In this document: positions 9,290 through 18,265 of the stretch, piece by piece
Layout of the letters: every line of letters starts with the position of its first letter
Numbering within the stretch: the first letter of the stretch is position 1
NCBI RefSeq assembly: GCF_014904755.1
Contig: NZ_JACZFQ010000033.1
Span: 1 to 64,000, forward strand
Reading direction: 5' to 3'
DNA: 64,000 nt
Source of the DNA: Neoluteolibacter marinus
GTDB lineage: Bacteria > Verrucomicrobiota > Verrucomicrobiia > Verrucomicrobiales > Akkermansiaceae
The notes under the pieces: generated by a model
Seen by the model: the letters and a program-made list of their open reading frames with translations, nothing else
Databases searched by the model: none
Told to the model about the DNA's origin: nothing
Made by a program: the position numbers and the translations under genes

Positions 9290-9967
9290 GGGGTGACGGG
9301 GATCGCGGGTCCGCCGTGGCGCGGAGGAGCGGTCGCCGTTTGAGAAAGGAGGATCGGGCGCATCGGGTCGTTTCCCCGATGCGCGCGCCCGGGGCTCGCC
9401 GTGTTCCTTGCCCCAGGGGCCAGGGGGTCCGGCGATGTTGTATTGCCGGGGCGCCACCCTAATCGCCGATTTGCCGGATGCTCCGGCGACGGCTGCCGGC
9501 AACAAGCTGGGAACGATTCTTGGGCCCTGACGAGTGATCGGAGAGAGGTGAATCGGTCTTCGATCCATCGCGATGACTCTTGCTCAGTCAGTTGCGAAAT
9601 TCCGGGGGACTCTGGCAGAGTCTGATCCAGGGGCAGTATTTCGGTAAAAATGCCATTCTTTGGCATTTTTTATGCATAAAAATGAGCCGAATTGCCGAAA
9701 AAGATCGACGACGACCCTCGGGCTTGATTAGGGGATCGTCATTAAAAGCGTCTTTATGACCAATTTTGTGACGATTTTGCAAGATGCTCGACTCGATGGC
9801 CACGGCCGATCGAGCGGCTCCAGCCGCCGTCCGGTGGCCGGAATCGAGCCATTTGCCAGTCGTCCCGGGGCGAGGGGCCGCCGCGTCATGATCCGACCGG
9901 TCGTTCCCGAGCCGTGAATCCTCCCGATGAAAAACCCCACGGTTAGCAGCCACCCAATGAAGAGAGT
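9290..9967. other. Gene-free stretch with two strong hairpins
   Basis: I see no convincing gene in these 678 bp. A perfect 10-bp stem GCGCATCGGG / CCCGATGCGC with a 7-nt loop lies at 9358-9384 without a T tract, and a T-flanked hairpin lies at 9646-9671. A short AT-rich tract (about 9640-9780) stands out from the GC-rich surroundings and may hold the promoter and leader of the large surface-protein gene downstream. A smaller inverted repeat GACTCT-ggc-AGAGTC is at 9608-9622. Confidence 0.6.
9646..9671. terminator. Perfect bidirectional terminator-like hairpin
   Basis: AAAAATGCCA (9646-9655), loop TTCTT, TGGCATTTTT (9661-9670) plus one more T: a perfect 10-bp stem flanked by A and T runs, so it would read as an intrinsic terminator on either strand. 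It lies 357 bp past the nearest upstream gene on the plus strand, too far to be an ordinary terminator for it. Confidence 0.6.
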
Positions 9968-12900
9968 ATGAACAAACCAAACGATTCGACGATAAGACAG
10001 AACATGTTGGCCGTTCCCGCGGCGGCGCTGATGCTTGGCGCGGCCCAGGCCGGATCCACGGTGGGCTTGAATTTCCAGTCGTTCTACTACCACACGGGCG
10101 GAGTCCCCGAGGTCGGCGCGGGCTATCAAACGACCGGCTTCCCGGTGACCGCCGACGCGTTCGGGGTGGCCCTCAGCGACTGGTCGGACACCGATCCGCT
10201 TTCCTGCGGTTACGGCGGCTATGGCATTCCCATCGCGCTCACCTCCCTGCCGTTTGGCGGCGGCTTGAGCGCCGATATCTACGCGCCGAATGCCTGGGAG
10301 ACGGCGATCGGGGAGCAGGTTTCCGGATTCGTGCCGCAGACCGTGGCACCCGGCAACGACGAGGTGACCTGGTCGATCATCACCAGCGGCTACGGGGCGG
10401 GCGGCACCGACGGCGATGCGCCTTCGGTCACCATCTCCGGATTGGCGGCCAAGTTCCCAAGTGGCTACGTGGTCCAGACGATCGCGGCCAACCGCGGGGT
10501 CATGGAGTTCGATGACGTCGACTTCACCGACGGCGTGACGACCTCCACCAAGTCCTACACCACCTACTTCGTGGATGGACCGGCGAGCGACGGTTACTAT
10601 TCGGGCGACGGCACGGTCGGCCTGAGTGCGCCCAGCAGCACCTTCACCAGCGACTCGATCGACATCAACCCACAGCTGCAAACGTCGGGCAAGCGGTCGG
10701 TGATCGCCGGCATCATCATCACCGACCAACCGGTGGTTTCGGCCAGCTACCCGAGCACGAGTTCGATCTTCGCCGGAAGCCCCTTCACGCTGCACGGCGG
10801 TGCCGTCGGCCTGGGAACCATCAGCTACCAGTGGAAACACAACGGCGTGGACATCCCCGGCGAGACCGGCACCGACCTCACCGTGGCCGCGGCGACGCCC
10901 GCGGATGCCGGCACCTACGAATTGGTCGCGACCAGCACCAGCTTCCCCGGCTTCACCGCCACCGGCCAGACCCTCACCGTGAACGTCCTCACCCCGGCAA
11001 CCCTGACCTGGGACGCCAACACGGGAGCCGCGGGGCCACAGGATGGCGCCGGGACCTGGGACACCACCGCCACCAACTGGTGGGACGGTTCGGGCAACGT
11101 GGCATTCAGCTCGTCCGACATCGCCGTGTTCGGCGCGGGATCGGGAGCGGCGGGAACGATCACCCAGTCCGGACCGATCACCGCCGGAGGGCTGACCTTC
11201 GACGCGGCTGGCAGCGGCACCTACACGATTGAAGGTGGCACGCTGACCTTGTTCGGCGGGGCTTCCTCACCGGTCCTCACCGCCAATGCCGATGCCACGA
11301 TCACTTCCACCATCAGCGGCAGCAATGGCTACACCAAGGAAGGCAGCGGCCGCCTGACCCTGGCCACGGCGAACAACACCGGCCTCACCGGTGCCGTCGT
11401 GATCAACGAGGGCATCGCCGATCTCAACAAGGGTATGGGCGGCACCAGCCTGACCATCAACAGCGGCGCCACCGTGAACGCCCTGGCGACCGGGGTCATC
11501 GGCTACCAAACCCAGTGCTACACGCTGAACGTCCTGGGCGGCACCTATCACTGCAACACCACGGGCAACGCGGTGTGGGCGATGGACACCACCCTCGTCG
11601 ACGGTGCCTTGAGCGGCGTGGCCGGGACCAACTGGTCCTTCGGCGGCGGCTCCCAGATCAACAGCAGCGGTGACTCCAGCATCTCCGACGGCACCCTGAT
11701 CATCCGCGAGAGCAACCCCTCCGACATCCTGCCCATCACCAACAGCGGCAACCTGAGCATCAATGTTCCGATCACCGGCAACAACCGGACACTGTCGTTT
11801 TCGGGGTCCGGCACCACCACCCTGGCCGGTGTCTGCTCCAACATGAAGACGACCCTCAACGAGGGCACGCTGGTGGTCACCGGGAACATCACCAGTTCCG
11901 GGGCGTTCCAGATGAACGACGACACCTCCCTCAAGGTTGAATCCGCGGGCGAGACGTCGACGATCAAGACCACCGGTTCCTTCGCCGTCGGCACCGACTA
12001 CCTGAACCCGTCGGGGATGAACACCCTGACCTTCAGCGGCGTCAACAGCACCACGACCGCCTTGATCGATACTTCGTTCCTCTACCTCGACAGCCCGGTC
12101 ACCATCGTGGTCGAAAGCGTCGCGCCGAGCGTCGGCCAGTATCCGCTGATCAAGTGCGGCACCAGCGACGGGGCGAACGACATCACCTTCGCGCCCCTGC
12201 CGAGCGGCATTACCGGAACGATCGTCGACGACACGGATGTCAGCGGGTTGATTTACCTGGATGTCACCGCGGTGACGATCCCCCAGGTCCTGTGGACCGG
12301 GGCCACCAACGGTGTCTGGGACATCAATGCCACCAGCAACTGGAGCCCGAGCAACTATCAGCAGGGCGACATCGTGACCTTCGACGACACCGCGGCCACC
12401 ACCGCCGTTACCCTCAACACGACCGTCAATCCGACGGCCGTGGTCTTCGCGAACGAGACCACGGATTATACCCTCAGCGGCAGCGGCGCGATCGCCGGCA
12501 CCACGACCCTGACCAAGAACGGCGCGGGGACACTGACGGTCTCCAACAACAACTCCTACAGCGGTGCGACCATCATCAACGGTGGCACCCTGGAGCTGCT
12601 CGATACCGACGCCAGCCTCCTCAGCGGGGGAATCGTGGACAACGCCGTGCTGGAGATCAACACGACCTCGGGCCCGATGAGCTTCAACCGGAGTGTGACC
12701 GGCACCGGCACGCTGACCAAGTCCGGCCCCGAAACCCTCACGGTGACCGGCGGCCTGGCCCTGACCACGCCGATCTCGGTCGTGGAAGGGACCTTGGAAG
12801 TGCAGTCGAAGACCGGTGACGCACCCTACGTGGTGGAAAGCGGCGCCACCCTTCGTCTCGGCTACACGACGGGCGGCGGCTACGCCAACACCAACCTCAA

Positions 12901-13870
12901 GCTGTACGGCGACGGGGCGGCGGCCACCACCGGGCTCTACCTCAAGGGCGGCACCTCCTACAACGTCTCCGGCACGCTCGAGTTGCTCGATGCCCCGACC
13001 ACGATCCGCCAGTACGGCAGCGGGGTCGCAAGCATCGGCATCTTCGACATCAACTCCACCGGCCTGTTGTGCAACGCGGCGGCGTCCGGGTCGGCGACCG
13101 ATTCGAACATCAGCTTCGTCAGCCGCGGCTACGGCATGAGCGTGAACATCGCCAGCGGCGCCAACAACGCGACGGGCGACTTCACCCTCAACGGCCCCCT
13201 GGATGTCGATCACGCGGGCAACGGCTTCTACAAGCGCGGGACCGGATCGCTGCGCCTCAATGCCGCTGCCACCGCCAACACCAAGCATGTCAGGATCCTG
13301 GCGGGTTCCGTGATCTGCGGTGCCGTCGACTGCATCGGCACCAACGTGAGGCTGCAGATCAATGCGGGGGCCTTCCTCGATCTCAACGGCAACAACCAGA
13401 ACGTCGACACGCTCTACTTCGGCAACGTCCAGCAAGCGGCCGGAACCTGGGGTTCGAGCAGCTCGTCGGCCACGTTCAAGGACGACGTCCGCTTCGCCGG
13501 CACCGGCGTGGTGACCGTGGGCAGCGGACCGAGCGGGTTCCTCGCCTGGTCGTCGGCGAACGCCCCGGGACAAACGATGGATCAGGACCATGACCTCGAT
13601 GGCGTCGAGAACGGGATCGAGTACTTCATGGGCGAGTCCGGCCCGGGATTCACCGCTAATCCGGGATTGGTCGGCGGCACCGTCAGCTGGCCGAAAGGCG
13701 CCGGCTACACCGGCACCTACGGCACCGACTTCGTGGTGAAGACTTCACCCGACCTGATCAACTGGACGGCCGTTCCGGTCGGCGAGGTCACGATCGGTGC
13801 AAGCCTCGATTACTCGCCGCCGGTCGGGGAGGGCAGCCTCTTCATCCGCCTCGAGGTCACCGGCCCCTGA
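9968..13870 (+). CDS. Large exported protein with Ig-like domain and autotransporter-associated beta-strand repeats
   Basis: 1300 residues, Gly/Ser/Thr-rich, low in Lys, with a signal peptide (LAVPAAALMLGAAQA, near residues 13-30). Residues about 254-337 form an Ig-like domain (YQWKHNGVDI, ADAGTYELVAT). From about 340 onward come parallel-beta passenger modules starting TWDANTGAAGPQDGAGTWD and, near 774, VLWTGATNGVWDINATSNW. Each is followed by PATR-type repeats such as LTKNGAGTLTVSNNNSYSG with ATIINGGTLEL. The last 110 residues (DHDLDGVENGIEYFMG onward) are a conserved verrucomicrobial C-terminal domain. No transmembrane beta-barrel is present, so it is probably secreted or surface-attached by another route. 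It is followed by a strong terminator. Confidence 0.9.
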   Translation: MNKPNDSTIRQNMLAVPAAALMLGAAQAGSTVGLNFQSFYYHTGGVPEVGAGYQTTGFPVTADAFGVALSDWSDTDPLSCGYGGYGIPIALTSLPFGGGLSADIYAPNAWETAIGEQVSGFVPQTVAPGNDEVTWSIITSGYGAGGTDGDAPSVTISGLAAKFPSGYVVQTIAANRGVMEFDDVDFTDGVTTSTKSYTTYFVDGPASDGYYSGDGTVGLSAPSSTFTSDSIDINPQLQTSGKRSVIAGIIITDQPVVSASYPSTSSIFAGSPFTLHGGAVGLGTISYQWKHNGVDIPGETGTDLTVAAATPADAGTYELVATSTSFPGFTATGQTLTVNVLTPATLTWDANTGAAGPQDGAGTWDTTATNWWDGSGNVAFSSSDIAVFGAGSGAAGTITQSGPITAGGLTFDAAGSGTYTIEGGTLTLFGGASSPVLTANADATITSTISGSNGYTKEGSGRLTLATANNTGLTGAVVINEGIADLNKGMGGTSLTINSGATVNALATGVIGYQTQCYTLNVLGGTYHCNTTGNAVWAMDTTLVDGALSGVAGTNWSFGGGSQINSSGDSSISDGTLIIRESNPSDILPITNSGNLSINVPITGNNRTLSFSGSGTTTLAGVCSNMKTTLNEGTLVVTGNITSSGAFQMNDDTSLKVESAGETSTIKTTGSFAVGTDYLNPSGMNTLTFSGVNSTTTALIDTSFLYLDSPVTIVVESVAPSVGQYPLIKCGTSDGANDITFAPLPSGITGTIVDDTDVSGLIYLDVTAVTIPQVLWTGATNGVWDINATSNWSPSNYQQGDIVTFDDTAATTAVTLNTTVNPTAVVFANETTDYTLSGSGAIAGTTTLTKNGAGTLTVSNNNSYSGATIINGGTLELLDTDASLLSGGIVDNAVLEINTTSGPMSFNRSVTGTGTLTKSGPETLTVTGGLALTTPISVVEGTLEVQSKTGDAPYVVESGATLRLGYTTGGGYANTNLKLYGDGAAATTGLYLKGGTSYNVSGTLELLDAPTTIRQYGSGVASIGIFDINSTGLLCNAAASGSATDSNISFVSRGYGMSVNIASGANNATGDFTLNGPLDVDHAGNGFYKRGTGSLRLNAAATANTKHVRILAGSVICGAVDCIGTNVRLQINAGAFLDLNGNNQNVDTLYFGNVQQAAGTWGSSSSSATFKDDVRFAGTGVVTVGSGPSGFLAWSSANAPGQTMDQDHDLDGVENGIEYFMGESGPGFTANPGLVGGTVSWPKGAGYTGTYGTDFVVKTSPDLINWTAVPVGEVTIGASLDYSPPVGEGSLFIRLEVTGP

Positions 13871-13896
13871 GCTCCGGCACCTCGCGTGTTCCTTCC

Positions 13897-13937
13897 AAAC
13901 CCGGCACCGGTTCGACCGGTGCCGGGTTTTGTTTTTC
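13897..13937 (+). terminator. Rho-independent terminator of the surface-protein gene
   Basis: Stem AAACCCGGCACCGG / CCGGTGCCGGGTTT with loop TTCGA, followed by TGTTTTT. It begins 26 nt after the stop codon. Confidence 0.92.
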
Positions 13938-14005
13938 ACGGCATGGCCGAGCGACGCGGGGATTTGCGGCTCGCATTCCCAAGTCGCGGGGAGTTAGCTG
14001 GTTGC

Positions 14006-15565
14006 ATGCGTGGCAAGTGGGGGGCGGCACCGTGTTCGCCGAAGGATATGGAGCGCTGGAGGAAGGCGCAGGCGCAGTTGCTGGGCGGTCAGCCGGCGCT
14101 CGCTCTCGACGGCTACCAGGTGCTGATCCGGCGCTATCCGAAGCTCGCCACGCTGTGGTTCGAACTCGGCAACGCCGCGGCGGGTGCCCTCGATTTCCCG
14201 CTGGCGAACAAGGCCTACCGCCGGGCCCGGGAGTTCGCCGGCAGCAACGCCTCGCTGCTGGGGATGATCGGCCAGCAGTACCAGAACCTCCGCCAGTTGA
14301 ACGATGCCCGTGCCTGCTACGAGCGGGCGATGAAGGTCGATCCGGAACTGGTCGACGCGCGGATCAACCTGGCGGTCTGGTTTGAAAAGGAGCGCCGCTT
14401 CGACGAGGCGTGGGAGTGCATCCGCGAATGTCTCGCGAAGTTCCCGAACGATGACCAGGCCCGCTACTTCGAAGCCTTCCTGCTGCACCGGCGCAACGAC
14501 CACGAGGAAGCGGAGCGCAAGCTGCGGGACCTGATCAAGGACGGGCCGCGATACCCCTACGTGAAGTACTCCGCGCGGCATCTGTTAGGTGCGGTGCTCG
14601 ACCGGATGGGACAGCACGCGGAGGCGATGAAATGCCTGTTAGAGGCCAAGGAGCTGGTTCGCACGATCACCGACACGTCCTTGTTGGAAAAGGCCTACGA
14701 CGAGACGCAGGGGAGCCGGCGCGAACAGTTGGATGCCTTGACCCCGGCCATGATCCGGTCGTGGCGGGAGGCTGCCGCGGTCGGGGAAGGCAAATACCGG
14801 CACGCCTTCCTCGGCGGACACCCGCGCAGCGGCACGACGCTGGTCGAGCAGATCCTGGACGCCCATCCCGGGCTCCTCGCGCTCGACGAGTCGGTCGCCG
14901 TCAGCCAGGAGATCCTCTCGGATCCCGCGCTGGTTCCCGGCGAGGGGGAGACCGCCGCCGCGGCGCTGGACCGGCTTGCCCCCGAAGTGCGCGCGGACAT
15001 GCGGCGGCGCTACGTGAAAAGCCTCCTGCGCGAGGTGTCCGGCTCGTCGTCCGCGAAGGTCTTGTTGGACAAGAATCCGTCGCCGACCGCCTCGCTCAAC
15101 GTGATGTTGCGGGTCATTCCGGAACTCAAGGTCATCATCGCGCTGAGGGATCCGCGGGACGTGGTCATCAGTTGTTTTTTCCTGAACATCATGCTGAACG
15201 CCACCAACGTGAACTTCCTCGGCATGGAGCGGACGGTGAAGCACTACAAGGACCTGATGGACGCCTGGCTGCGCTTGCGGGATGTGGGCGGGTTCGACTG
15301 GATCGAGAGCCGCTACGAGGATGTGGTGAAGAACACCGAAGCGGAGGGCCGCAGGTTGACCGGCTTCCTCGGCCTGGAATGGCGGGACGAGCAGATGCGC
15401 TTCTTTGAAACCGCACGCCGCAAGGTGGTCTTCGCGCCAACTTATCATGATGTCACGCAACCGGTGTACGCGAAGGCGGTCGGTCGCTGGGAGGCCTACG
15501 CCGGCGCCCTGGAACCCCACCAGGAAGCCCTGGCTCCCTATCTCGAGGCATTCGGCTACGCGTGA
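14006..15565 (+). CDS. TPR-containing sulfotransferase
   Basis: About 519 residues. The N-terminal half is tetratricopeptide repeats (LWFELGNAAAGALDFPLANKAY, then ACYERAMKVDPELVDARINLA). The C-terminal half is a PAPS-dependent sulfotransferase domain with the 5'-phosphosulfate loop GGHPRSGTTLVEQILDAHP and the 3'-phosphate segment VIIALRDPRDVVIS. Such TPR-sulfotransferases transfer sulfate to protein or glycan acceptors. The reading frame is open from 13886, but that would start inside the preceding terminator, so I use the ATG at 14006, with GGGGAG about 13 nt upstream; the ATG at 14048 is another option. Confidence 0.88.
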   Translation: MRGKWGAAPCSPKDMERWRKAQAQLLGGQPALALDGYQVLIRRYPKLATLWFELGNAAAGALDFPLANKAYRRAREFAGSNASLLGMIGQQYQNLRQLNDARACYERAMKVDPELVDARINLAVWFEKERRFDEAWECIRECLAKFPNDDQARYFEAFLLHRRNDHEEAERKLRDLIKDGPRYPYVKYSARHLLGAVLDRMGQHAEAMKCLLEAKELVRTITDTSLLEKAYDETQGSRREQLDALTPAMIRSWREAAAVGEGKYRHAFLGGHPRSGTTLVEQILDAHPGLLALDESVAVSQEILSDPALVPGEGETAAAALDRLAPEVRADMRRRYVKSLLREVSGSSSAKVLLDKNPSPTASLNVMLRVIPELKVIIALRDPRDVVISCFFLNIMLNATNVNFLGMERTVKHYKDLMDAWLRLRDVGGFDWIESRYEDVVKNTEAEGRRLTGFLGLEWRDEQMRFFETARRKVVFAPTYHDVTQPVYAKAVGRWEAYAGALEPHQEALAPYLEAFGYA

Positions 15566-15616
15566 CCGGCGGGCGTTTGACCTCGGCAGGGGAATGGGTT
15601 TTCCTACCGTCCTCGC

Positions 15617-16960
15617 ATGAGGATTGTCGCGCTTCCCTGGATCACCCTGTCGCTGGCTGCCGCGGCATCGCCGCAGCTCGACTTCGCGCGCGGCGTGCTG
15701 GCGCGGGAGCGGGGTGACCGCGAAGCCGAGGCGGCGGCTTTCGAAGCGGCGCGGGCGGCGGATCCCACGGCGTTTTTCCTGACCGACCGGGTCGCGGAAC
15801 TGAGGCGGGGGGCGGGGGACCTGGAGGGAGCATCAACGCTGTACCGCGAGTTCGCCGCGGCGCATCCGCGGTACCTGCGGGCGCATCTCACCTATGCCGA
15901 TTTCCTCCGCGACAGTGCTCCCGGGGATGATTTCGTGGCGAAGCTGGCCTTGGAGACCCTCGAGAATTCCCTCGCTGAATTCCCGCGGAGCCTGGCGGTG
16001 AAGAAACGCCTGTTCCGGACCTACGAGTCGCTGGGCCAGCGCGAGAAATCGACCGCCTTGTTCGAATCGCTGGCCGCGGATCCCGAGGGCGTGGACGACG
16101 CCGTCGCGGCCGCCGGGATGGCGCGGACCTTGTTCCCGAAGGACGACCCCGCGGCGTTGGCCCGGATGGACGCTCTCTACCGCGAGGCTTGCCGGAAAGT
16201 GCCGGCGGACCCGGACCTCGCGCTTGAGGCGAGCATGCATTTCCGCGGCACCGGGCGCCTGGCGGAGGCAGCCGGGATCCTGGAAGCGCATGTGGCCGCC
16301 GCCCCCTGGTCGTTGGACCTGCGCATCAAGCGGGCGGTCATGCTGCTGATGCTCGACCGTCAGGACGACGGCGAGAAGGCGCTGCTCGAGGTGCTTGAGA
16401 TCGATCCGCGCAAGGACCTGGCCCACCAGACCCTGGCCAAGCTCTACCGCAAGCAGGAGCGGGTGGCGGAAGCGCTGCCGCACGCCGCCGAGGTGCTGAC
16501 GATCCGTGGCGGGAGCGCGTCGGAGTTTTTGGATCTGGCCGATGAGTTCCTCGCGGCCGACCGCTCCCGGGAGGCGCGCTTGCTGCTGGAGAAAGCGGTG
16601 TTTTTCCATCCCGACGACGCCGGGCTGCTGGTCAAGCTGGCGGTGGCGACCCGCCGCGATCCGGAGAGCCGCGACCAGGCGTCGCGCCTGTTCCGCGAGG
16701 CGGAGGCGATGTCGGGCGAGGACGGCCCGGCCGGTGACCCGGAGTTCCTGTGCGAGTTCGCCGAGTCGCTGCTGGAAGGCGGCCAGACCGCGGCGGCCGA
16801 GGAGCGGCTGAGAAGGGCGATCCGCGCCTTCCCAGCCGGGGCGGAAAAGAAGACCGCCGCGGCCTTGCGGCGCCTGGCCGGCATCTGGCAGGCGGAAAAG
16901 CGCAACGAGGAGGCGGCAAAGGCCCTGCTGCAGCGGGCCGATTCCCTCGATCCCCGTTAG
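15617..16960 (+). CDS. Exported TPR-repeat protein
   Basis: 447 residues with a short signal-like N-terminus (MRIVALPWITLSLAAAASP), then almost entirely tetratricopeptide-like helices, for example LARERGDREAEAAAFEAARAA, LAKLYRKQERVAEALPHAAEVL and RLRRAIRAFPAGAEKKTAAAL. TPR arrays are protein-interaction scaffolds; no catalytic domain is visible. It begins 51 bp after the TPR-sulfotransferase and the two could form one transcript. Function unknown. Confidence 0.82.
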   Translation: MRIVALPWITLSLAAAASPQLDFARGVLARERGDREAEAAAFEAARAADPTAFFLTDRVAELRRGAGDLEGASTLYREFAAAHPRYLRAHLTYADFLRDSAPGDDFVAKLALETLENSLAEFPRSLAVKKRLFRTYESLGQREKSTALFESLAADPEGVDDAVAAAGMARTLFPKDDPAALARMDALYREACRKVPADPDLALEASMHFRGTGRLAEAAGILEAHVAAAPWSLDLRIKRAVMLLMLDRQDDGEKALLEVLEIDPRKDLAHQTLAKLYRKQERVAEALPHAAEVLTIRGGSASEFLDLADEFLAADRSREARLLLEKAVFFHPDDAGLLVKLAVATRRDPESRDQASRLFREAEAMSGEDGPAGDPEFLCEFAESLLEGGQTAAAEERLRRAIRAFPAGAEKKTAAALRRLAGIWQAEKRNEEAAKALLQRADSLDPR

Positions 16961-17020
16961 GGGCTAAGAGGTTGCGTCTTGCCCGAAGTCGGGCTATAGA
17001 GCCGCGCCGCAGGCAGCCTA

Positions 17021-17677
17021 ATGAATCATCCGACGTCCCTTCTGAGCGTTATCGCCAGCGTGCTGGCGCTGTTTTTGGCCAGCTGTGCCAACAAGTCCGT
17101 GACCCTCGGTCCTGATGGCAAGCCGGTCGATTCCCAAGGCAAACCCTTCAATCCCTTCCCGCCGGGCAGCTACGACCATTTCCGGGCCGAACCGGACTAC
17201 CCGAAGACCATGAAGGTCTGGAAGAATGACCAGCTGCTCCCGAAAACCAATCCGGAGAACTCCCGCATCGTGGTCTCGCTGCCGATCCAGCGCGCGTTCC
17301 TGATGAAGGGCGACGAGGTGGTCATCGACTACCCGGTCTCCAGCGGCAAGCGCTCGCGGCCGACGCCGCCGGGGAACTACAAGATCCTCGAAAAGGTCAC
17401 CGACAAGTCTTCCAACGCCTACGGCAAGGTCTACGACGCCGAAGGAAACCTGGTCGATGGCGAGACGCCCGACGCGGTGCCGGAAGGCGGCAAGTTCGTC
17501 GGCGCGCCGATGCCCTACTGGATGCGCCTGACCTGGGACGGGGTCGGCCACCACATCGGCAACATCCCGCGCTCCCGATACCCGGTTTCCCACGCCTGCA
17601 TCCGCGGCCCCCGGGCGGTGATGCCGATCGTCTACGGCAAGACCAAGATCGGCACCCCGGTTTCGGTGCAGGAGTAA
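17021..17677 (+). CDS. Lipoprotein L,D-transpeptidase (YkuD domain)
   Basis: 218 residues. The N-terminus is a lipoprotein signal (SVLALFLASC), so it is membrane-anchored in the envelope. The YkuD domain spans roughly residues 75-215, opening with SRIVVSLPIQRAFLMKGDEV. It contains HHIGNIP and the catalytic loop SHACIRG, where C193 is the nucleophile and H191 its partner; the usual loop is SHGC, so Gly is replaced by Ala. L,D-transpeptidases cross-link peptidoglycan or attach proteins to it. A bidirectional terminator follows, shared with the convergent cytochrome b562-like gene. Confidence 0.9.
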   Translation: MNHPTSLLSVIASVLALFLASCANKSVTLGPDGKPVDSQGKPFNPFPPGSYDHFRAEPDYPKTMKVWKNDQLLPKTNPENSRIVVSLPIQRAFLMKGDEVVIDYPVSSGKRSRPTPPGNYKILEKVTDKSSNAYGKVYDAEGNLVDGETPDAVPEGGKFVGAPMPYWMRLTWDGVGHHIGNIPRSRYPVSHACIRGPRAVMPIVYGKTKIGTPVSVQE

Positions 17678-17690
17678 ACTCCAGATCACG

Positions 17691-17727
17691 AAAAAGCCCC
17701 GGCCGCATCGCGCGACCGGGGCTTTTT
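17691..17727. terminator. Bidirectional terminator between convergent genes
   Basis: AAAAAGCCCCGG / CCGGGGCTTTTT, 12-bp perfect stem with a 13-nt loop, giving a T run on both strands. It lies 14 nt past the L,D-transpeptidase stop and 22 nt past the stop of the convergent gene. Confidence 0.92.
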
Positions 17728-17748
17728 CATGATCCGGAGCGAGGACGA

Positions 17749-18168
17749 TCACTCGTCGTCTTCCATGAACTCGTCGTGGCCCTTCTTCTTCTGGCTCTTC
17801 AGCGTGTTGACCAGTTCGGCGACCTTGTCGAGGTCCTTGGCCACGAAGGCGGACTCGACTTCGCAAAGCGCGACAAAGAGCTGGCCCATCTGGGTGCGGT
17901 AGGCGGCGATCGCCTTGGCCTTGTCCTCGCCGTCGGGCATCGACTCGATCAGGCCGGGGACCATCGGCACCGCCTTGAGCACGGCGTCCTGGGCCTCGCG
18001 CGCCAGGGCGGCACCCTTGGCCGGGTCCTTCTCGCGGCGGAAGCCCTTGTAGGCATCGTCCAGGGACTCCATCTGCTTGGCCAACGGCGAGTCATCGTCG
18101 GCGCGGACCGGCGTCGGAACCAGGCAGGCGGTGGCCAGCAACATCACGGGAAAAAAGAGTTTCTTCAT
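17749..18168 (-). CDS. Periplasmic cytochrome b562-like protein
   Basis: 139 residues with a signal peptide (cleavage probably after VRA, residue 23). The mature part is an all-helical protein of about 116 residues, close to the length of E. coli cytochrome b562 (106 mature). By eye it aligns with it end to end: KQMESLDD matches the DNMETLND segment that carries the heme Met ligand (here M33), and KKKGHDEF matches the AYHQKY segment with the His ligand (here H131). Both ligand positions are thus kept. A non-covalent heme b electron carrier is plausible but unproven. The start at 18168 (MKKLFF) is preferred over 18180. It is divergent from mutS. Confidence 0.6.
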   Translation of the reverse strand: MKKLFFPVMLLATACLVPTPVRADDDSPLAKQMESLDDAYKGFRREKDPAKGAALAREAQDAVLKAVPMVPGLIESMPDGEDKAKAIAAYRTQMGQLFVALCEVESAFVAKDLDKVAELVNTLKSQKKKGHDEFMEDDE

Positions 18169-18265
18169 ACGCACGGGCATACAGCGCGAGGCCCGCACGC
18201 CTGTCAAGGGATCGGCAGACTTCCGGCTTCCGGCCCCCCGGTCCGCCGTGCAAGCTCCGCCGCAG

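Noticed and set aside
9588-9980. 130-codon minus-strand frame in the gene-free gap
   Set aside because: Runs through the bidirectional hairpin, no ribosome site and no recognisable sequence.
11267-13591. 774-codon open frame opposite the beta-strand repeat protein
   Set aside because: Shadow of a repetitive GC-rich gene; composition Val/Gly/Asp/Arg without motifs.
18077-18265. N-terminal extension of MutS
   Set aside because: It would cover the divergent promoter region and part of the cytochrome b562-like gene; the canonical MutS start is at 18266.
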